Shown: positions 49,050 to 61,232, counted from the stretch's first letter. The stretch is DNA of 64,000 nt from Jacaranda mimosifolia (GCA_018894105.1 CM032123.1:29923744-29987743), one strand, 5' to 3'. Numbers and translations are program-made. Notes: a model not told the origin generated them from the sequence alone.

Positions 49050-51230
49050 TCATAGTTCCAATCAAGGAGTTTGGAAAGAGACATGTGACTCTTGTGGCTA
49101 AAGACATCACCATTTGATGATGTTTAAATTCATCGCAAGATATGAAAGACCATACTCTATATTTCTAATTGTCCCTCATGGTGGCGGATTTATTCTTATA
49201 AAAAGGTGCCCTAAGAGATGAGGGGAATAGAAGAATAACCTATAAATTGTCTCAATACCCTAAATTCTTTTCATGTGGGATAAGACTTGATATCATCAAA
49301 ATTACTCTAATCAAGAGTTAAAAAAAAAATATATAACCATCATTCCCACTATTTATATAATATTCAAATTCTTACCAAATATAAAAGTCTAGCTCCATGA
49401 GGTATCGCTCAATTAATATAATTCATGGTAAGGGGTTTTGTTATTATGAAAAGACGCCTTAATAAGTGAGAGAGATGAGGTAGTTTATAAGCTGAGTCAA
49501 GGCACTTAACTCCTTTAATGCCAAACATGACCTGATATCATTAAAAGTTTTTTGTTCAAGGAGTTTGGAATAAGACACTTGATCCAATGATGCTCAAATT
49601 TACTGCCGAGTATAGAAAGCATAACTCCATGAGGTATTGCCCCATCGAAACTCATGGTAGGAGGATTTTGTTCTTATGAAAATGTATCTCAATAGATTAA
49701 AGAAAGAGAGTGGCTATAAACTGACTTAAGGCTCTAAACTCATTCGGTGTAAAACAAAACTTAGTATTATCAAAAGTTCTCAGTCGATGATTAATTGAGA
49801 GGAGATATGTGGTTATTGTTTCTACAAATAGCATCATTTGATGATGTCCAAATCCATCACTAAATATAAATGCCAAACTCCACAAAGTATCTTTTAATTG
49901 GCATTTATGGTGACAATTTTATTCTTATGAAAAGGCACCTCAATAGGGGGGGGGGGGGGAGAGTAGTTTATAAATTGACTTAAAGCTCTTGACTCACATG
50001 ATGTGAGATATAAAACTTGGTACCATAGACATGACCATCATTATCATAGATGATGTTATTTTTTATGTCCAAATTCATCTTCAAACATGAAAATTGCATC
50101 TCCACGAGTTATCATATTGTTGCACTTGTTTTGAGGGGGTTTATCTTTTTGAAAGGGCACCTTAACGAGTAAGAGAGAGTGTACTTTATAACCAACATTA
50201 AGGTCCTTGATTCCTTTAATATGAGCTAAGGTTTGGTATCATTAAAAGCCACTTAATCGAGAGGTTTCGAAAAAGATATGTGCTTATTGTTTTTCCCTTA
50301 GGCGATATCCATATCGGACAGGAAATTTGAAAGGTCTAACCTTTCAAGTTATTGTTCTTTGATACTCCCGGTGGTTCTTATGAAAAGGCACCTTAATGAG
50401 TAAAAGAGGTAGACAAGCTTATAAATCTACTTAGATAATGAAACTTATAAAGTGGCACATGATTGTTGGCTCATTGGTATGAGATAAATTTAGTATCATT
50501 AGATATTCCTCAATCTAGAAATTTAAAAAGAGGAATATGCTTGTTGTTTCCATTTATAATACCATTTGGTGAAGTTTAAATCCATTGCTAGATATAAAAA
50601 GACTAGCTCCAAAATGCATTATTTCATCGACACTTATAATAGGGGTTTTATCCTTATGAAAAAACCTCTCAACAAATATGAGAGGGATAGTAGTTTTTAA
50701 ATTGACTTTAGGCCTTGACTCTTTCACCATGAGACGAGTTGATATAATCAGAAGTTTTTTAATTCAAGGATTTGGGAAGAACCACATTGTCATTGTCCCC
50801 AAACTATTGCATTTGACAATGCCAAAATCCATCAGTAAACTTAGAAGGCCCAACTCTGCAAGATATTGTTCCACGAGCACTCAAGTTGTGTATTGTATTC
50901 TTACAAGAAATCACATCAATGAGTGAGAAAATTGGAGTAATTTAAATTGCCTTAAGGCCCTTTACTCCTTCCATATAGTATAAGATTTAATATCATTAAG
51001 AGATACTAGATCGAGAGGTTTATGAAGGGCACATGACTGTGTTCCCACATATGGTGTCATTTAATCTAATAATACTCAAATCCATTGTCAACCATAGAAA
51101 GTAAAGTATTGTCCCATCAACATATATGATGAAAATTTTGCTTTTATACATATGTGTCTCAACAAGTGCAAAAAAGAGAACTTATATAAATTATCTTACG
51201 ATCGTCTGCTATTCTAATATACAATAAAAC
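49050..51230 (+). repeat. Tandem array of about nine diverged ~243-bp units
   Basis: The anchor TTCTTATGAAAAGGCACCTC or a variant of it occurs near 49193, 49441, 49671, 49922, 50143, 50375, 50651, 50898 and 51141; spacings are 221-276, mean about 243. Each unit also has, in the same order, an ATTTGATGATGTCCAAATCC-like block, a block like CTCCATGAGGTATTG, then the anchor, TAAACTGACTTAAGG, CTTGACTC and GATATCATTAAAAG. Unit identity is low, so the array is old. A 14-base G run lies at 49946-49959. No open frame runs through the units. Confidence 0.8.
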
Positions 51231-51500
51231 ATGATCTACTGTAACATCTCAACCTTACTATTACCATGCTAAAATAGGTTTTATTATGCCTAGCTTTCGA
51301 TTGGAATAAAGGTTAAGATAAATTAGGGACTAATCTATGTGATACTACTTATTCCTTAACTATGAATCGCCGTTTCCTTTTTCTTTTTTCTGGTAAATTA
51401 CAAAGTAAGGGAGAAACGACTACAAGCAATCTTAAGTTGTTGCAAAATATTTAAATTGAATCTTATAAACAACTGTTCAAAAGACAAATAAACTAGTCAT

Positions 51501-51847
51501 CGTAATTTAAGTCACATGCTGGTCAAACTGAGGTTCCTATCTACAATAAAAATAAATTTATGGACACATATAATTTTAGCATAGCATGCAGTTGACATCA
51601 ATAGCTCTGACACAACAATACAACACGCAGAAGTAGCTGCACAATAATAAAAGTAGACATTAATTTTGATGTGTCGCAATTAACCCAGGCATCTCTAGCT
51701 ACCATTACCAAGAATCCAAACATAAAACTCATTGCTATTTGTATTTGGTAGTGTATAATACAGTACTCCCACCAAAATTTTCTAAAGTGCATTTCTGCAA
51801 ATATTTAATTTCCTCACAAACTATTTCCCCCATTGTCACAAAGAAAT
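51501..51847. promoter_or_regulatory. Upstream region of the CER2-like gene
   Basis: Separates the repeat array from the start codon by less than 350 bases. It contains GTGTATAATACAG near 51750 as a possible TATA region and a CACAAACTATTTCCCCCATT leader. It is not clearly marked as a promoter; the array above may lie in the distal control region. Confidence 0.35.
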
Positions 51848-54800
51848 ATGGTTTCTTCTCCCATGGAAGAGGGCCTCATCTACAACATCAAACTGTCCTC
51901 AGTCGGGCCGGGAAATGTAACGGGCTCGGATTTGATTTACGAGCCCGGGAATATGGACTTGGCGATGAAACTTCACTACCTGAGAGGCTTGTATTACTTT
52001 GGGAGGGAGGCGTTTGAGGGGATGAGCACTCTGGTGATTAAGGAGCCGATGTTCACTTGGTTGAACCAGTATCCGGTGGCCTCTGGACGGTTTCGCAGAA
52101 GCGAATCGGGCCGGGCTTGCATAAAATGTAATGATTGTGGTGTCAGATTCATAGAGGCGAAGTGTGAGAAAACTCTGGATGAGTGGTTGGAGATGAAGGA
52201 TGCCACACTTGAGAAGCTCTTGAATTCAAATCAAACTATTGGTCCTGAACTTTCATTTTCTCCCCTCATTTACATACAGGTTCTTCTTCTTCTTTTTCTT
52301 TTTCTTTTATTTATTTATTTATTTTTATAGTTTGTTTGGTTCACTCTCAGGAGGATTAGAAGCTCTGAGGAAGATGGATCTATCAAATAAAAACAGTTAA
52401 TATAGTTAGAATATTTTTTTTTAATAGAATATAGTTAATATAGTTCGAATTTGATAAAAAAAAAAAAAAAAGTGTGTTAATATTATAATATTAAATAAAG
52501 TTTCAGTTTTTGGTGTGTTTTATAGTGACTTTTTTAAAATATTCTTATAATAGTTATCTTTTAATCTTCGTTATTACAACATGTTTATAATAACTATTAT
52601 TTATAATCTATTATTTTTATTTTATAATTCTCATAGTTATACATGTATGGTACCTTATCATTATAATATATTGATCTATAAGTTCAACAACTATTGTTTT
52701 ATCATAATTTTTTTTATTAATGTAAAACTTTAAAATAAAATACATTGAGATTATTAAATAAAATTATAACGTTATCTACAAAAATAAATAAGTATTTTTA
52801 TATAAACTATACCATAAAAATTTTATCACATACATATAGTGTATCAAACTGCTAGTATATATAAATGATATCCAAGTTTTCAGGTACATGATGCATAATA
52901 TGAAATAAAATATTAAATTAAAATAGAGGATATGAAATATTATCAAGATATCTGTATAGTTTTCTGAAAATATGACAAAATTTTAAGGTATTTCATGAGT
53001 AAACATGCCAAGAGCATTTGTTTTTGTTTTCACCATCCATTAATTTCATTTTCAACAGAATTAGAAAATAAAAAATTATAAATCTTTAAACCATTTTCAC
53101 TCAAAATATTACCTATTTCTTCTTTTTTTCCCCCTAAATATACCTTAGCATTCTACTATCAGATCAATCAAATTCAAATTTGATTTGACATAAAGTATTC
53201 ATTATTATTTTAAAATTAATAAAATATACATATATTTTAAAAAATAAATTTTTTAAACATAAAAAAATATAAATAAACTAAGTTTTCAACTCTATACTTA
53301 CTATAATTATTACTTTTCAACAAAATATTCAAATAAAATCTTATTTTTTTACTTTTACCCTATGTTTGGTTTAAGAATTTTTGAGACGAAAAGAAAAACA
53401 AATACAAAGAAAAACATATTTAATTGTTTGGTTGGCAAGGAAAATACTAAACAAAAGAAATTTTAGGAAAAAATATAATATATTGGAGAAAAATGAATTT
53501 TCTTCACAAAATGGTGAGAAAAATGAGAGAAAAAAATCCTATTTAATTTTTATTTCCTTCTTCAAGGCATTCATCACCTCTCTTCTTTTAATTCTTTTCT
53601 TTATTATTTTCTTTTAACAACCAAATAAATTTGAGATTTTACATTTTCTTGATTTTACTTTTATTTTTTCTAATATATTTCTCTCCTCTTCAAAAATTTT
53701 AAATCAAATATAGGGTTCAATTATAATTACTTTTTCAAAATTTTAAAATACATAAAAATAAAAATGAGCTTTGAAAACATATTCAAATGCACACTAACAA
53801 GAGATTCCTGAGTAGTTCAAATTTCAAAATATGAGTGTGCTGCTCCTCCGGTCCAACCTACCTAGTCAGGAAAGAGTAAAAATTGGCTTTAGTGGACATA
53901 CATACATATATTTATTTATTTATTTATTTAAAATTGTATCCTGATTTTGCAAGTATCAATTTCACACGAAAAAGGATAATTATGCACCCTGTCTCGATCA
54001 AATTTGGTCATATTATTAAAACAATTCGCTTTATTTAAAAAGGAAAATAACACCCTGTCGGCCAAAAACAAACAAACTCTGACCAATTTGATCTCTAATT
54101 TGCCAATTGTCGGCAAGTTAATTTTGTATTCCACCTCCCAAATTATTTGAGAGGTCAGGAGTTCGTGTCTTAACGAATTCTTGATATATGTACATGTGTA
54201 TAAATAATAAAAAAAAAATTTATATTCCACCTGAAATTTATTTGGTAATTCCAAAATTTTCTTCATATTTCAAACATGGCAATAAATTTTTTGTGAATAT
54301 AAATTATATATATTTTTGTGTTAGTTAACTGTGTTTTCTTACAGCTAACTAAATTTAAATGTGGAGGAATGGCTGTGGGCCTCAGCTGGGCCCATGTTCT
54401 GGGGGACGCATTCTCTACTGCAGAATTCATGAACTCGTTGGGAAGGGTTATGGCCGGGTTTGGACCGGAGCGACCCATGAATCTTGCCCATGAACTTAAG
54501 AAACCCACAAATTCTGATGGGCTGCCAAAAGTTGCGGAGGATCCTCTTTCCATCAAACGGGTCGACCCGGTCGGAGATAATTGGGTAAATGTCACGAAAT
54601 GCGAAGTGGAGGCCTTCTCCTTCGATGTTACCCCCGGACAATTGAGTCATCTCCAGTCAAAACTGCACGGAAATGGGGCCGATTTCTCGCATTTTGAGGC
54701 AATTTCAGCTGTGATTTGGCAATGCGTCGCGAAAATTCGGGGCGAAGAGTTGGAGCCAAGAATTGTGACTATTTGCAAAAGAAATGAACAAAAGAAAACA

Positions 54801-55220
54801 TCTGGAAATTTGGGGAATACTCAAGTTGTGAGTGTGGTGAAGGCTGATTTTCCCATAGTGGAGGCGAATCCGAGGGAGCTGGCAGAATTGGCGAAGGAGG
54901 CGGCGATGGACGAGCGCAAGAGCATCGAAGATGCTATGGAGAGAGACCATGGATTGGCCGATTTTATCATCTACGGCGCGAATTTGACCTTCGTGAACCT
55001 CGAAGAAGCGAGTTTCTATGAGTTTGAGTACAATGGGCAAAAGCCGGTTAGCGTTAGTTATAGAATTGATGGAGTTGGTGAAAAGGGCGCGGTTTTGGTT
55101 CTTCCGGGGCCGAAGGAAGGCGGCAGAAACAGCGGAGGCAGGTCAGTTGTGGCGATTTTGCCGGAGAATGAGGTCAGTGGGCTTAAATCAGAGTTGAAGA
55201 GAGAGGGGCTTATGGCGTGA
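51848..55220 (+). CDS. CER2/CER26-like BAHD family protein for very-long-chain wax precursors
   Basis: Two exons, 51848-52279 and 54345-55220, joined in phase 0 after CAG with GT-AG borders: 435 residues. The family helps the fatty-acid elongase at the endoplasmic reticulum make C28 and longer acyl chains for cuticle waxes; it acts with CER6-type condensing enzymes and does not need acyltransferase activity. Seen: EEGLIYNIKLSSVGP and GNMDLAMKLHYLRG at the N-terminus, IKCNDCGVRFIEAKC (92-106), the HxxxD motif HVLGD (161-165), and DPLSIKRVDPVGDNW. The DFGWG motif of active BAHD enzymes is absent; the matching region reads YGANLTFVNLEEASFY. These points fit the CER26 side of the family. The start is the first ATG after a stop-containing leader. 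Start of TTG-type longer frames was not used. Confidence 0.92.
53358..53715. mobile_element. Tourist-like MITE inside the CER2-like intron
   Basis: Ends CCCTATGTTTGGTTTAAGAA and, from the other strand, CCCTATATTTGATTTAAAAT, with TTA and TTC flanks. Same family as 19228-19557, which shares CTATGTTTGGTTTAAGAA. 358 bases. Confidence 0.7.
54125..54215 (+). repeat. Possible SINE remnant in the CER2-like intron
   Basis: GAGAGGTCAGGAGTTCGTGTC resembles a B box region, followed by TATGTACATGTGTATAAATA and an A run, as in the stretch at 34785-34880. No A box or duplication was placed. Confidence 0.3.
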
Positions 55221-55384
55221 GCCAACTTTCATGTTACCTGTTGTCTCGAGGTACTGGATGACTGGAGGGAAGAAAAAACTTGGAAGGGAAATAGAAAAAG
55301 CAAGTCATGAATGTACCTTACCTGAAATGTGGTGTTATTAGCTTATGGTTGTGCTTTTCTTTTCTTTTTTACCTTTTTTCCTTT

Positions 55385-55422
55385 CCCCCCCGCACCCCCC
55401 CACCCCCCCCCCCCCCCCCCCC
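55385..55422 (+). repeat. Poly-C tract after the CER2-like gene
   Basis: A C run with three single non-C bases, within the probable 3' untranslated region or just after it. Length in the assembly is likely unreliable. Confidence 0.9.
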
Positions 55423-56111
55423 TATTTTTCTGGGTCAAAATTGAGACATTTTTCTTTTAGTTAAAGTCCCTATTAATTTTATCAACAAAAAAAAAAAGAA
55501 AAAAAAAAGGTCCTATTACACTCGTATAGTTTATGTATATACAAATAATTGAAAAGTTACATCGTTTTTCATACATATTTTGAACTTAATGATTAATATT
55601 TTTAAACTCGAATTGAAATGTGTAGTACACATATGATGTGAATTCTTGAACTAGGTAATGGATGTGACGAGCTTTGTCAATGAACAGTTGAAACTATTAC
55701 AAATTTCATACAAAATTCAATAATGCTCTTTTTACTCTAGTGGCACAGTGTTTCAAATGAATACAAAATGGTATGAGATTGAGTCTTCGTAGCGTTTTCT
55801 TCCCCAATCGGAGGTCTCTCCTCATTCTAGCTTAGTAAGAGGGCCAGCGTTTGAGAGAAAGGGTATATATGGAATATGGTCTACTTGTTATTCTAATAGT
55901 GCTTTTTGTATATTTTTTAAAGCATATTTGTATCTTTTTCAAAAACACCTAGTGCTTTTTGGACTTTTCATTTTTCATTTTTCATTTAGGGGAACTTTTG
56001 TCATTTTCGCATTTTGAATAAGAGAAGGGATTTTTGATAATTCCAGACACGTGGAAAGTTGACCACACGACACATTCTAGATTGTAAAGTAACAACTGTA
56101 AAAATGTTGAG
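55423..56111. other. Intergenic DNA with a SINE-like stretch
   Basis: 55735-55900 has AGTGGCACAGTG and GAGATTGAGTCTTCG, which could be decayed A and B boxes of a SINE, and a TC-rich middle. TTTTCATTTTTCATTT repeats near 55970-55988. No gene was seen. Confidence 0.35.
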
Positions 56112-56119
56112 TATGGAGT

Positions 56120-57249
56120 AAGGCTGTAAATGGATAGGGTTTTACCCTACCCAAGTCTATACCCAAAGAAAATTCAAAAATAATACCCATTCTTTAAACC
56201 CTACCCAATTAGACCCATTACCCATTGGGTCTATGTATTGGGCCTGCTGTTCAAACCCAATATTTTCGGGTTGGGTCCAGGCCCCAACCCACCCACTTTT
56301 TTTTTTTTTTTTTCTCTTCTTCTTTTTCTTCTTCTTCTCGCTCTCGAAAATAATAATGTAATCGAGAAAGTTACGGGGAAAAAAGAAGCACTATAGAGAA
56401 GGAAAATAGTTGATCCATACTCAGAATTTTGAGTCTATCCCATAATTCAAGTTTCTTGGTTGTAGTTAGTGTTTGGTTGGCCCTTTCCTTGAATTAATCT
56501 CTCTGAGCATCATAGAGCTTGTACAGTAGATACCCACTATCAAAAACTCTAGTGTAACATACACTTTTCTCCTATGCCTTCTCCAAAACTCCTTATCATT
56601 TCACCAAAATAAGCCAGTCAAACATCAAAAGCTTACATAGTAAATATTGACCAAAGAAAAAAAAAAAAAAAACCTTGAAGTAAACACTCTTGAAGATGGA
56701 AGATACACAACTTCCCAAAAATACCAGTTAGAAGATAGATAAAGAGTGACAACCCATAAGAAAAAAAAAAAAGGAATTTTAGACACAAGCAACAATTAAT
56801 TCCAGGAAAAATCCTTCTTTATCTGCATACGGTAGAAGTTGCAAACGATGGGAAGAAAGCCAAAGCGATGTAGAGACAAGAAAGAGATGTTAGAAAAGTA
56901 TTTAGTGGAGGCCACGCCGGCAGATGGGCAGAGCAGGCCGTGCCAGTGATGTGCAGTGGTGGAGAGTCGGGAGCTGGGAGTAGGAGCTAAGTTTCTCTCG
57001 TTATTGGATCCGAAGAAAATAAAAGTTCTTATTTTTAGATTAATTTAGACCTTTGAATTTTAATAAAATCCAACAGTCTAAAATATTTAGGGTAAATGGG
57101 TTTGTTATGGGTAGAAGTCCTACCCATGCCCATCAAAGATTTTTTACTGGGGCCTGGGTATAATACAAAGTTGCTGGGCCTGGGTATAGGTATTATGTTG
57201 TTACTGTGGGCCTAGGTAGGGTAAAACCCTACCCATTTACAGCCCTTAC
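56120..57249. mobile_element. Non-autonomous hAT element with 8-bp duplication and GGGTTTTACCC ends
   Basis: Ends are AGGCTGTAAATGGATAGGG and, from the other strand, GGGCTGTAAATGGGTAGGG, each followed by TTTTACCCTACCCA. TATGGAGT is exact at both sides (56112-56119 and 57250-57257). 1130 bases. Inside, the first part has many ACCCA and CCCAATT repeats, the last part GGGTA and TGGGC, so ends are mirrored for 100 bases or more. It has a T tract (about 56297-56315) and a short GC-rich part at 56905-56990. No transposase is encoded. Confidence 0.85.
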
Positions 57250-57257
57250 TATGGAGT

Positions 57258-57875
57258 GATTTTAAAATGAAAGAACATTTAGAAATTTATAAATTACTCA
57301 CTCTAAAAGGTATGAATTATTATATTTATTTCTGTAATATTTGTATTGATAAATGAAGTTAAATGATTAGAAGTACAGTAGAAATTCATGGGACGCGATT
57401 TCTTGTCAAATTTATTTTCATATATTCGTTTGTGAGGAGTGAAAAAAGTGAAAAATGTGTTTGTTTGTTAAAATATCTCTTTTTTCTTGGATCATTTGTT
57501 TGTTAACATATCTCATTTTCATATATATGAGAAATGAGAAGAGAGACAACACTGTTCATACTGCTCTCAATTTTCAAAATTATATCTTCTTTTTCTTTCC
57601 CCCAACATCTCATCAATCTCCTGAAAAGTCAAAATTGGATTCATCTTTGCAGACTCGCTATCATTCCCTTCTTGATTATTACGCTTTGCTTTTTGAATTG
57701 CTTCATTGAATAAAATCATTTCATAAATATACTTTTATGATAATTTTTTTAAAATTTTAAAAAAAAAAGAATCATAATGAAATTTTTTAATTTTCTTTAG
57801 TTTCAAAAATTTAAAATATACTCTGAATTGTAATTAATTATTATATTTAAAGTAAAATTATAAATATAATATTAC
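57258..57875. other. AT-rich intergenic DNA
   Basis: Contains tandem TTTGTTTGTTAA(A/C)ATATCTC (about 57460-57510) and nothing that looks like a gene. Confidence 0.4.
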
Positions 57876-60800
57876 TATAACGCCCAGTCCGGGAGGTACC
57901 TGCTTCCGACCGAGGTGCTACTCCGATCAAATTTTTAAGAACATCCAAAATACAAAACATGCTACGTCAAAATTTTCAATTTAAACAACCCCATAACATC
58001 CCAATGGACCAGTAAGATCATAATCAAATATTGGCATCTATGTCAACTAGTTCTACTGCAAAACTTCATGATTTACAATCACTTAAAAGCTCGCGTCAAA
58101 CATCTCAGGCTCCAATACTTTACACTTATTAAAAGATAAAGACGTAGCATATTGACATACACATTATTTGCACTACACACGTATACCATGTTCTTACAAT
58201 TTGTAGATACCTTGATAATACTATTTACAATATGTACAATGGCCCAAGCTCATGCGCCTTCTATTCCTTCAATCTAGGCAAATTCCAGAAAAGAGCAGAA
58301 CAAGAAGAGTAAGTTCGAATAACCTAGTGAAGTATTAACGAATGAGTAACACAAGTACATAGAGTGATAATAATTTTATAAATATTGAATCAACAGAGAA
58401 CAAAGCACACTATAATCGATAACAAATCAATAACATTTTAGCAAAACCCACTGTTGGTGGTTCTCCTACCTTATCCCTTCACTATCGAAAACACAAAAAT
58501 CATTTTTCTCTCTAATTCTGAGTGATTGGCTTGGACAGTTGACCAAATAGTAGGCATGGCTAGCTACATGCCTTCTCCCCTCATAGACAACTACCTCCAA
58601 CTAGCTATTAGGCCATATTGTACTCAGAAGGGTATCAGTCGGAGATCGGCCACCGTTGATCCGTTCTGCCTAGCCATCTCCCAAAGTCGATACTAGGGCA
58701 CACCCTCAAGGGTATTCAATAAGCAGTGTAGTATAAGCATCCAACAACATTTCAATTAGCACGTCAATTCGCCATGATAAACAGTAAACAATTAACTAAT
58801 GCCAGACTCATTTCAAGGTGACAGTTATGGCGATAATGGAAAATATACTTCAAAATTCATTTTTCAATTTTCATACACAATTGTCAAATTTCAAGTAAAA
58901 TAACATAAATCATAAACAACCAAGGATGATAATTAGTGTAAAAGGGCGATGTGTGATAAATTTTGTAAATATTTTACTTTTTCAAAATTTGTATGAACAG
59001 GATATTCGATTTCGAAATTCAACAGCTCGAGATGGATGGGAATTCAAATAACAATGGTTCAAAAACCACTGACAAAAAAAGAAGAGAAGTTCAAATAGGC
59101 AATCAAGCAGTTTACTTTTCAAAAACTTGTGTAAACGTGAATCGATTGAATCGTTTGAGCCAGGAATTCAACAATTCAAGATGGATATGGGAGTTCGAAT
59201 AAGAATGGCTCAACAATCACGCGGTAAGGAAGAATGGAAGCACAAACCGACTGTCAAAATTAACACAGGAATCGAAAATCAAAATAGCATAGGCAAACAA
59301 CAATCTTCAACAAAGAAAGAAGCAAACATTAATGATATATTTACTAATATATATATATATATGCACACACACATAAGATAAGAATTCGTATCCAGGCAGA
59401 CTTGGATTTTAAATAATGATGGCTGCAGAATTACAGGCAAGAAAAACAATTCAAACAAACTGTCAGATACAATACAAGAACCAAAGAATAGCACAGGTCG
59501 AACAATTAATAATTATTGAATCTCGACACAACCAAGGTCAAGCAACAAAGATATAATAGCAAATAAATATGTTATTTTCCCAACAAAGAAATATAGGATA
59601 AAGTAACATAGCGATATCAAGCAGTGGACTTTTCACAGTGAGCTCAATAGTTCCTCTCCTCATTACCTAGCTATCGCAAAATATAGTATAAGAAAAACTG
59701 AAACAATATTAACTTAATTTTCTAAGCTATACTTAGTAGGTTAATAGCTTATTTCCCTTTTATTCTTCCATTAATCCTAAACTAGAATTTTGGGATATTC
59801 TAGTATATTGAATTCTTTGACTTAAGAAATGCCTTTGTATTCAATTAACATGCTTGTTGTTCCATAATTCTATCCCAACTTCACCTAAAATCTTAATCTT
59901 AAAATATTGTGCATTATCATGACCCCTACTCATACAGACTGGCCATTCGTAGCTCATAAAACCCGAGGTATTAAAGGATCTCCATTCAACTATCTTTATA
60001 ATTTTAGTTTTTCCCAAACTTAATCTGATACTATTTTTTTATAATATAACGTGTCATGGGGAAGTCTAAGGTCATGAGCTAGATCCACAGTCCTTGATTT
60101 ATTAAGTTAAAGTCTCAAAATTTAATTTCTATCTTTCAATTAGAAAATTAATTCATGAGTCAATTTGAGCTATATCTTTTAATTTAAACTTATTTATATC
60201 TTGATCAATATTTTTGATTAAATCCAAAAAAATAAACTAATCACCATTCGATTATGAAAACTTACCCAAATTGGTCGAATATAGACCCAATCTCCAGCCG
60301 ACAATAGCCTAGACAAGTCCAACATTAGAATATGTTCTGACTGCCTAAACTGCCGCCATGCGCCGTCGTCTGTACAAACATCGCTATCGCTAGAATGCTC
60401 ATCTCGACGAGCTGATTGAAACCTCTCAACCAATTTACCGATCTACTACTATTTCGCCGGCCAATTGTGCCAAAACCGTCGCGTGAGCCTTGGCGCATTG
60501 CCATCCGCCGCCCATGTCAATTCCTCCTCCACCGCCAATTGGAGCTCCAAATTGAGGCCACCATTAGCTCGCCCATGGGATTTCGACCAAAAACCCTCTG
60601 TTTCTAGACCATCCGGCGGTGGAACCAACAAACCCGCCGCCGTCAGCCTCATTTTTCCAGCCAATCTCTTGGTTGTTTCTCAGGTTTCTTGGTATGGTTG
60701 GTTTCTTTTAGATAGAGGAAACTAGTTATGGTGTTAATTTCGAGTTTTGTGGCCATTTTTCGGTGATTCGCCGCCGTGGTGGGGTTGGGGTTGATTTTGA

Positions 60801-61227
60801 GAATTTAATATTATTTTGTTCGTAATTATATATATAGAAATATTTTCCAGCTTCTTTAGATTGGATTCTAAAACTTTTGGCCGACTTCACATTAGCCCCA
60901 GAACTTTCAACCGCCTTACACTTTGGTCTCTAAGTTTCAATTAAGTCCACCATCTTTTGTTTCTTACACATTGACCCCTAACATTTTTGTTTTTGGGTAA
61001 TTGGGTCCAAATTTAATTATTTTGAGGTCCTTCAACTTTCAACTTGTTCACATGACCCTATAGTATTTTTAATTCGATGCGATTGGGTCCTAAATTTAAT
61101 TAATATTAAGACCTTTGATTTTTAGTATTTATATTCACATCTTAATTGATCTAATTAGAGATTTGACTATGATTTAATTCTTTTATTTAGAAGGTATTTT
61201 ATGATATTCAAAATTTGGGGTGTTACA
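57876..61227 (+). repeat. Probable 3.35 kb solo LTR of a gypsy (Tekay/Del-like) element
   Basis: Begins TATAACGCCCAGTCCGGG and ends TTTGGGGTGTTACA: the short inverted ends TGTAAC(A/G)CCC...GGGTGTTACA are typical of large plant gypsy LTRs, with the first G changed to A here. Flanks ATTAC (57871-57875) and ATCAC (61228-61232) match at four of five bases. No second copy and no internal genes lie nearby. Family-like segments inside include AGTAAGTTCGAATAACC and the repeated GGGTATTC/CACCCTC parts at 58620-58720. The GC-rich part near 60340-60690 gives several open frames, but no known protein. Confidence 0.55.
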
Positions 61228-61232
61228 ATCAC

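Larger units (their letters stand above)
48553..51500 (+). mobile_element. LTR-like direct repeats enclosing a diverged tandem array
   Basis: Two diverged direct repeats, about 48553-49050 and 51240-51500, flank the array at 49050-51230. Shared blocks in order are CTTACTATT, CATGCTAAAATAGGT, GAATAAAGGTTA, ATC(T)TGTGTG/ATCTATGTG, a TTCCTTA block and, far on, ATATT(C/T)AAATTGAATC. The right copy opens TGTAACATCTCAACC, an LTR-like start. The left copy is lengthened by a 180-bp MITE. No gag or pol is visible. This is compatible with a LARD or other non-autonomous LTR element, but could also be a non-LTR duplication. Confidence 0.5.
52280..54344 (+). other. Intron of the CER2-like gene, 2065 bases
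   Basis: Donor GTTCTTCTTC and acceptor TTTTCTTACAG. Very AT-rich. It hosts a Tourist-like MITE (53358-53715) and a SINE-like remnant (54125-54215). CER2-like genes commonly have a single intron at this place, but the length here comes partly from inserted elements. Confidence 0.85.

Noticed and set aside
48928..51230. Possible CRISPR-like regular repeat
   Set aside because: Units are about 243 bp and strongly diverged, in a plant genome; there are no short identical repeats with spacers.
54345..55040. Minus-strand frames within CER2-like exon 2
   Set aside because: Shadows of the coding strand with no family features.
60218..60725. GC-rich overlapping frames on both strands
   Set aside because: They lie inside the probable solo LTR, overlap each other on both strands and match no family.
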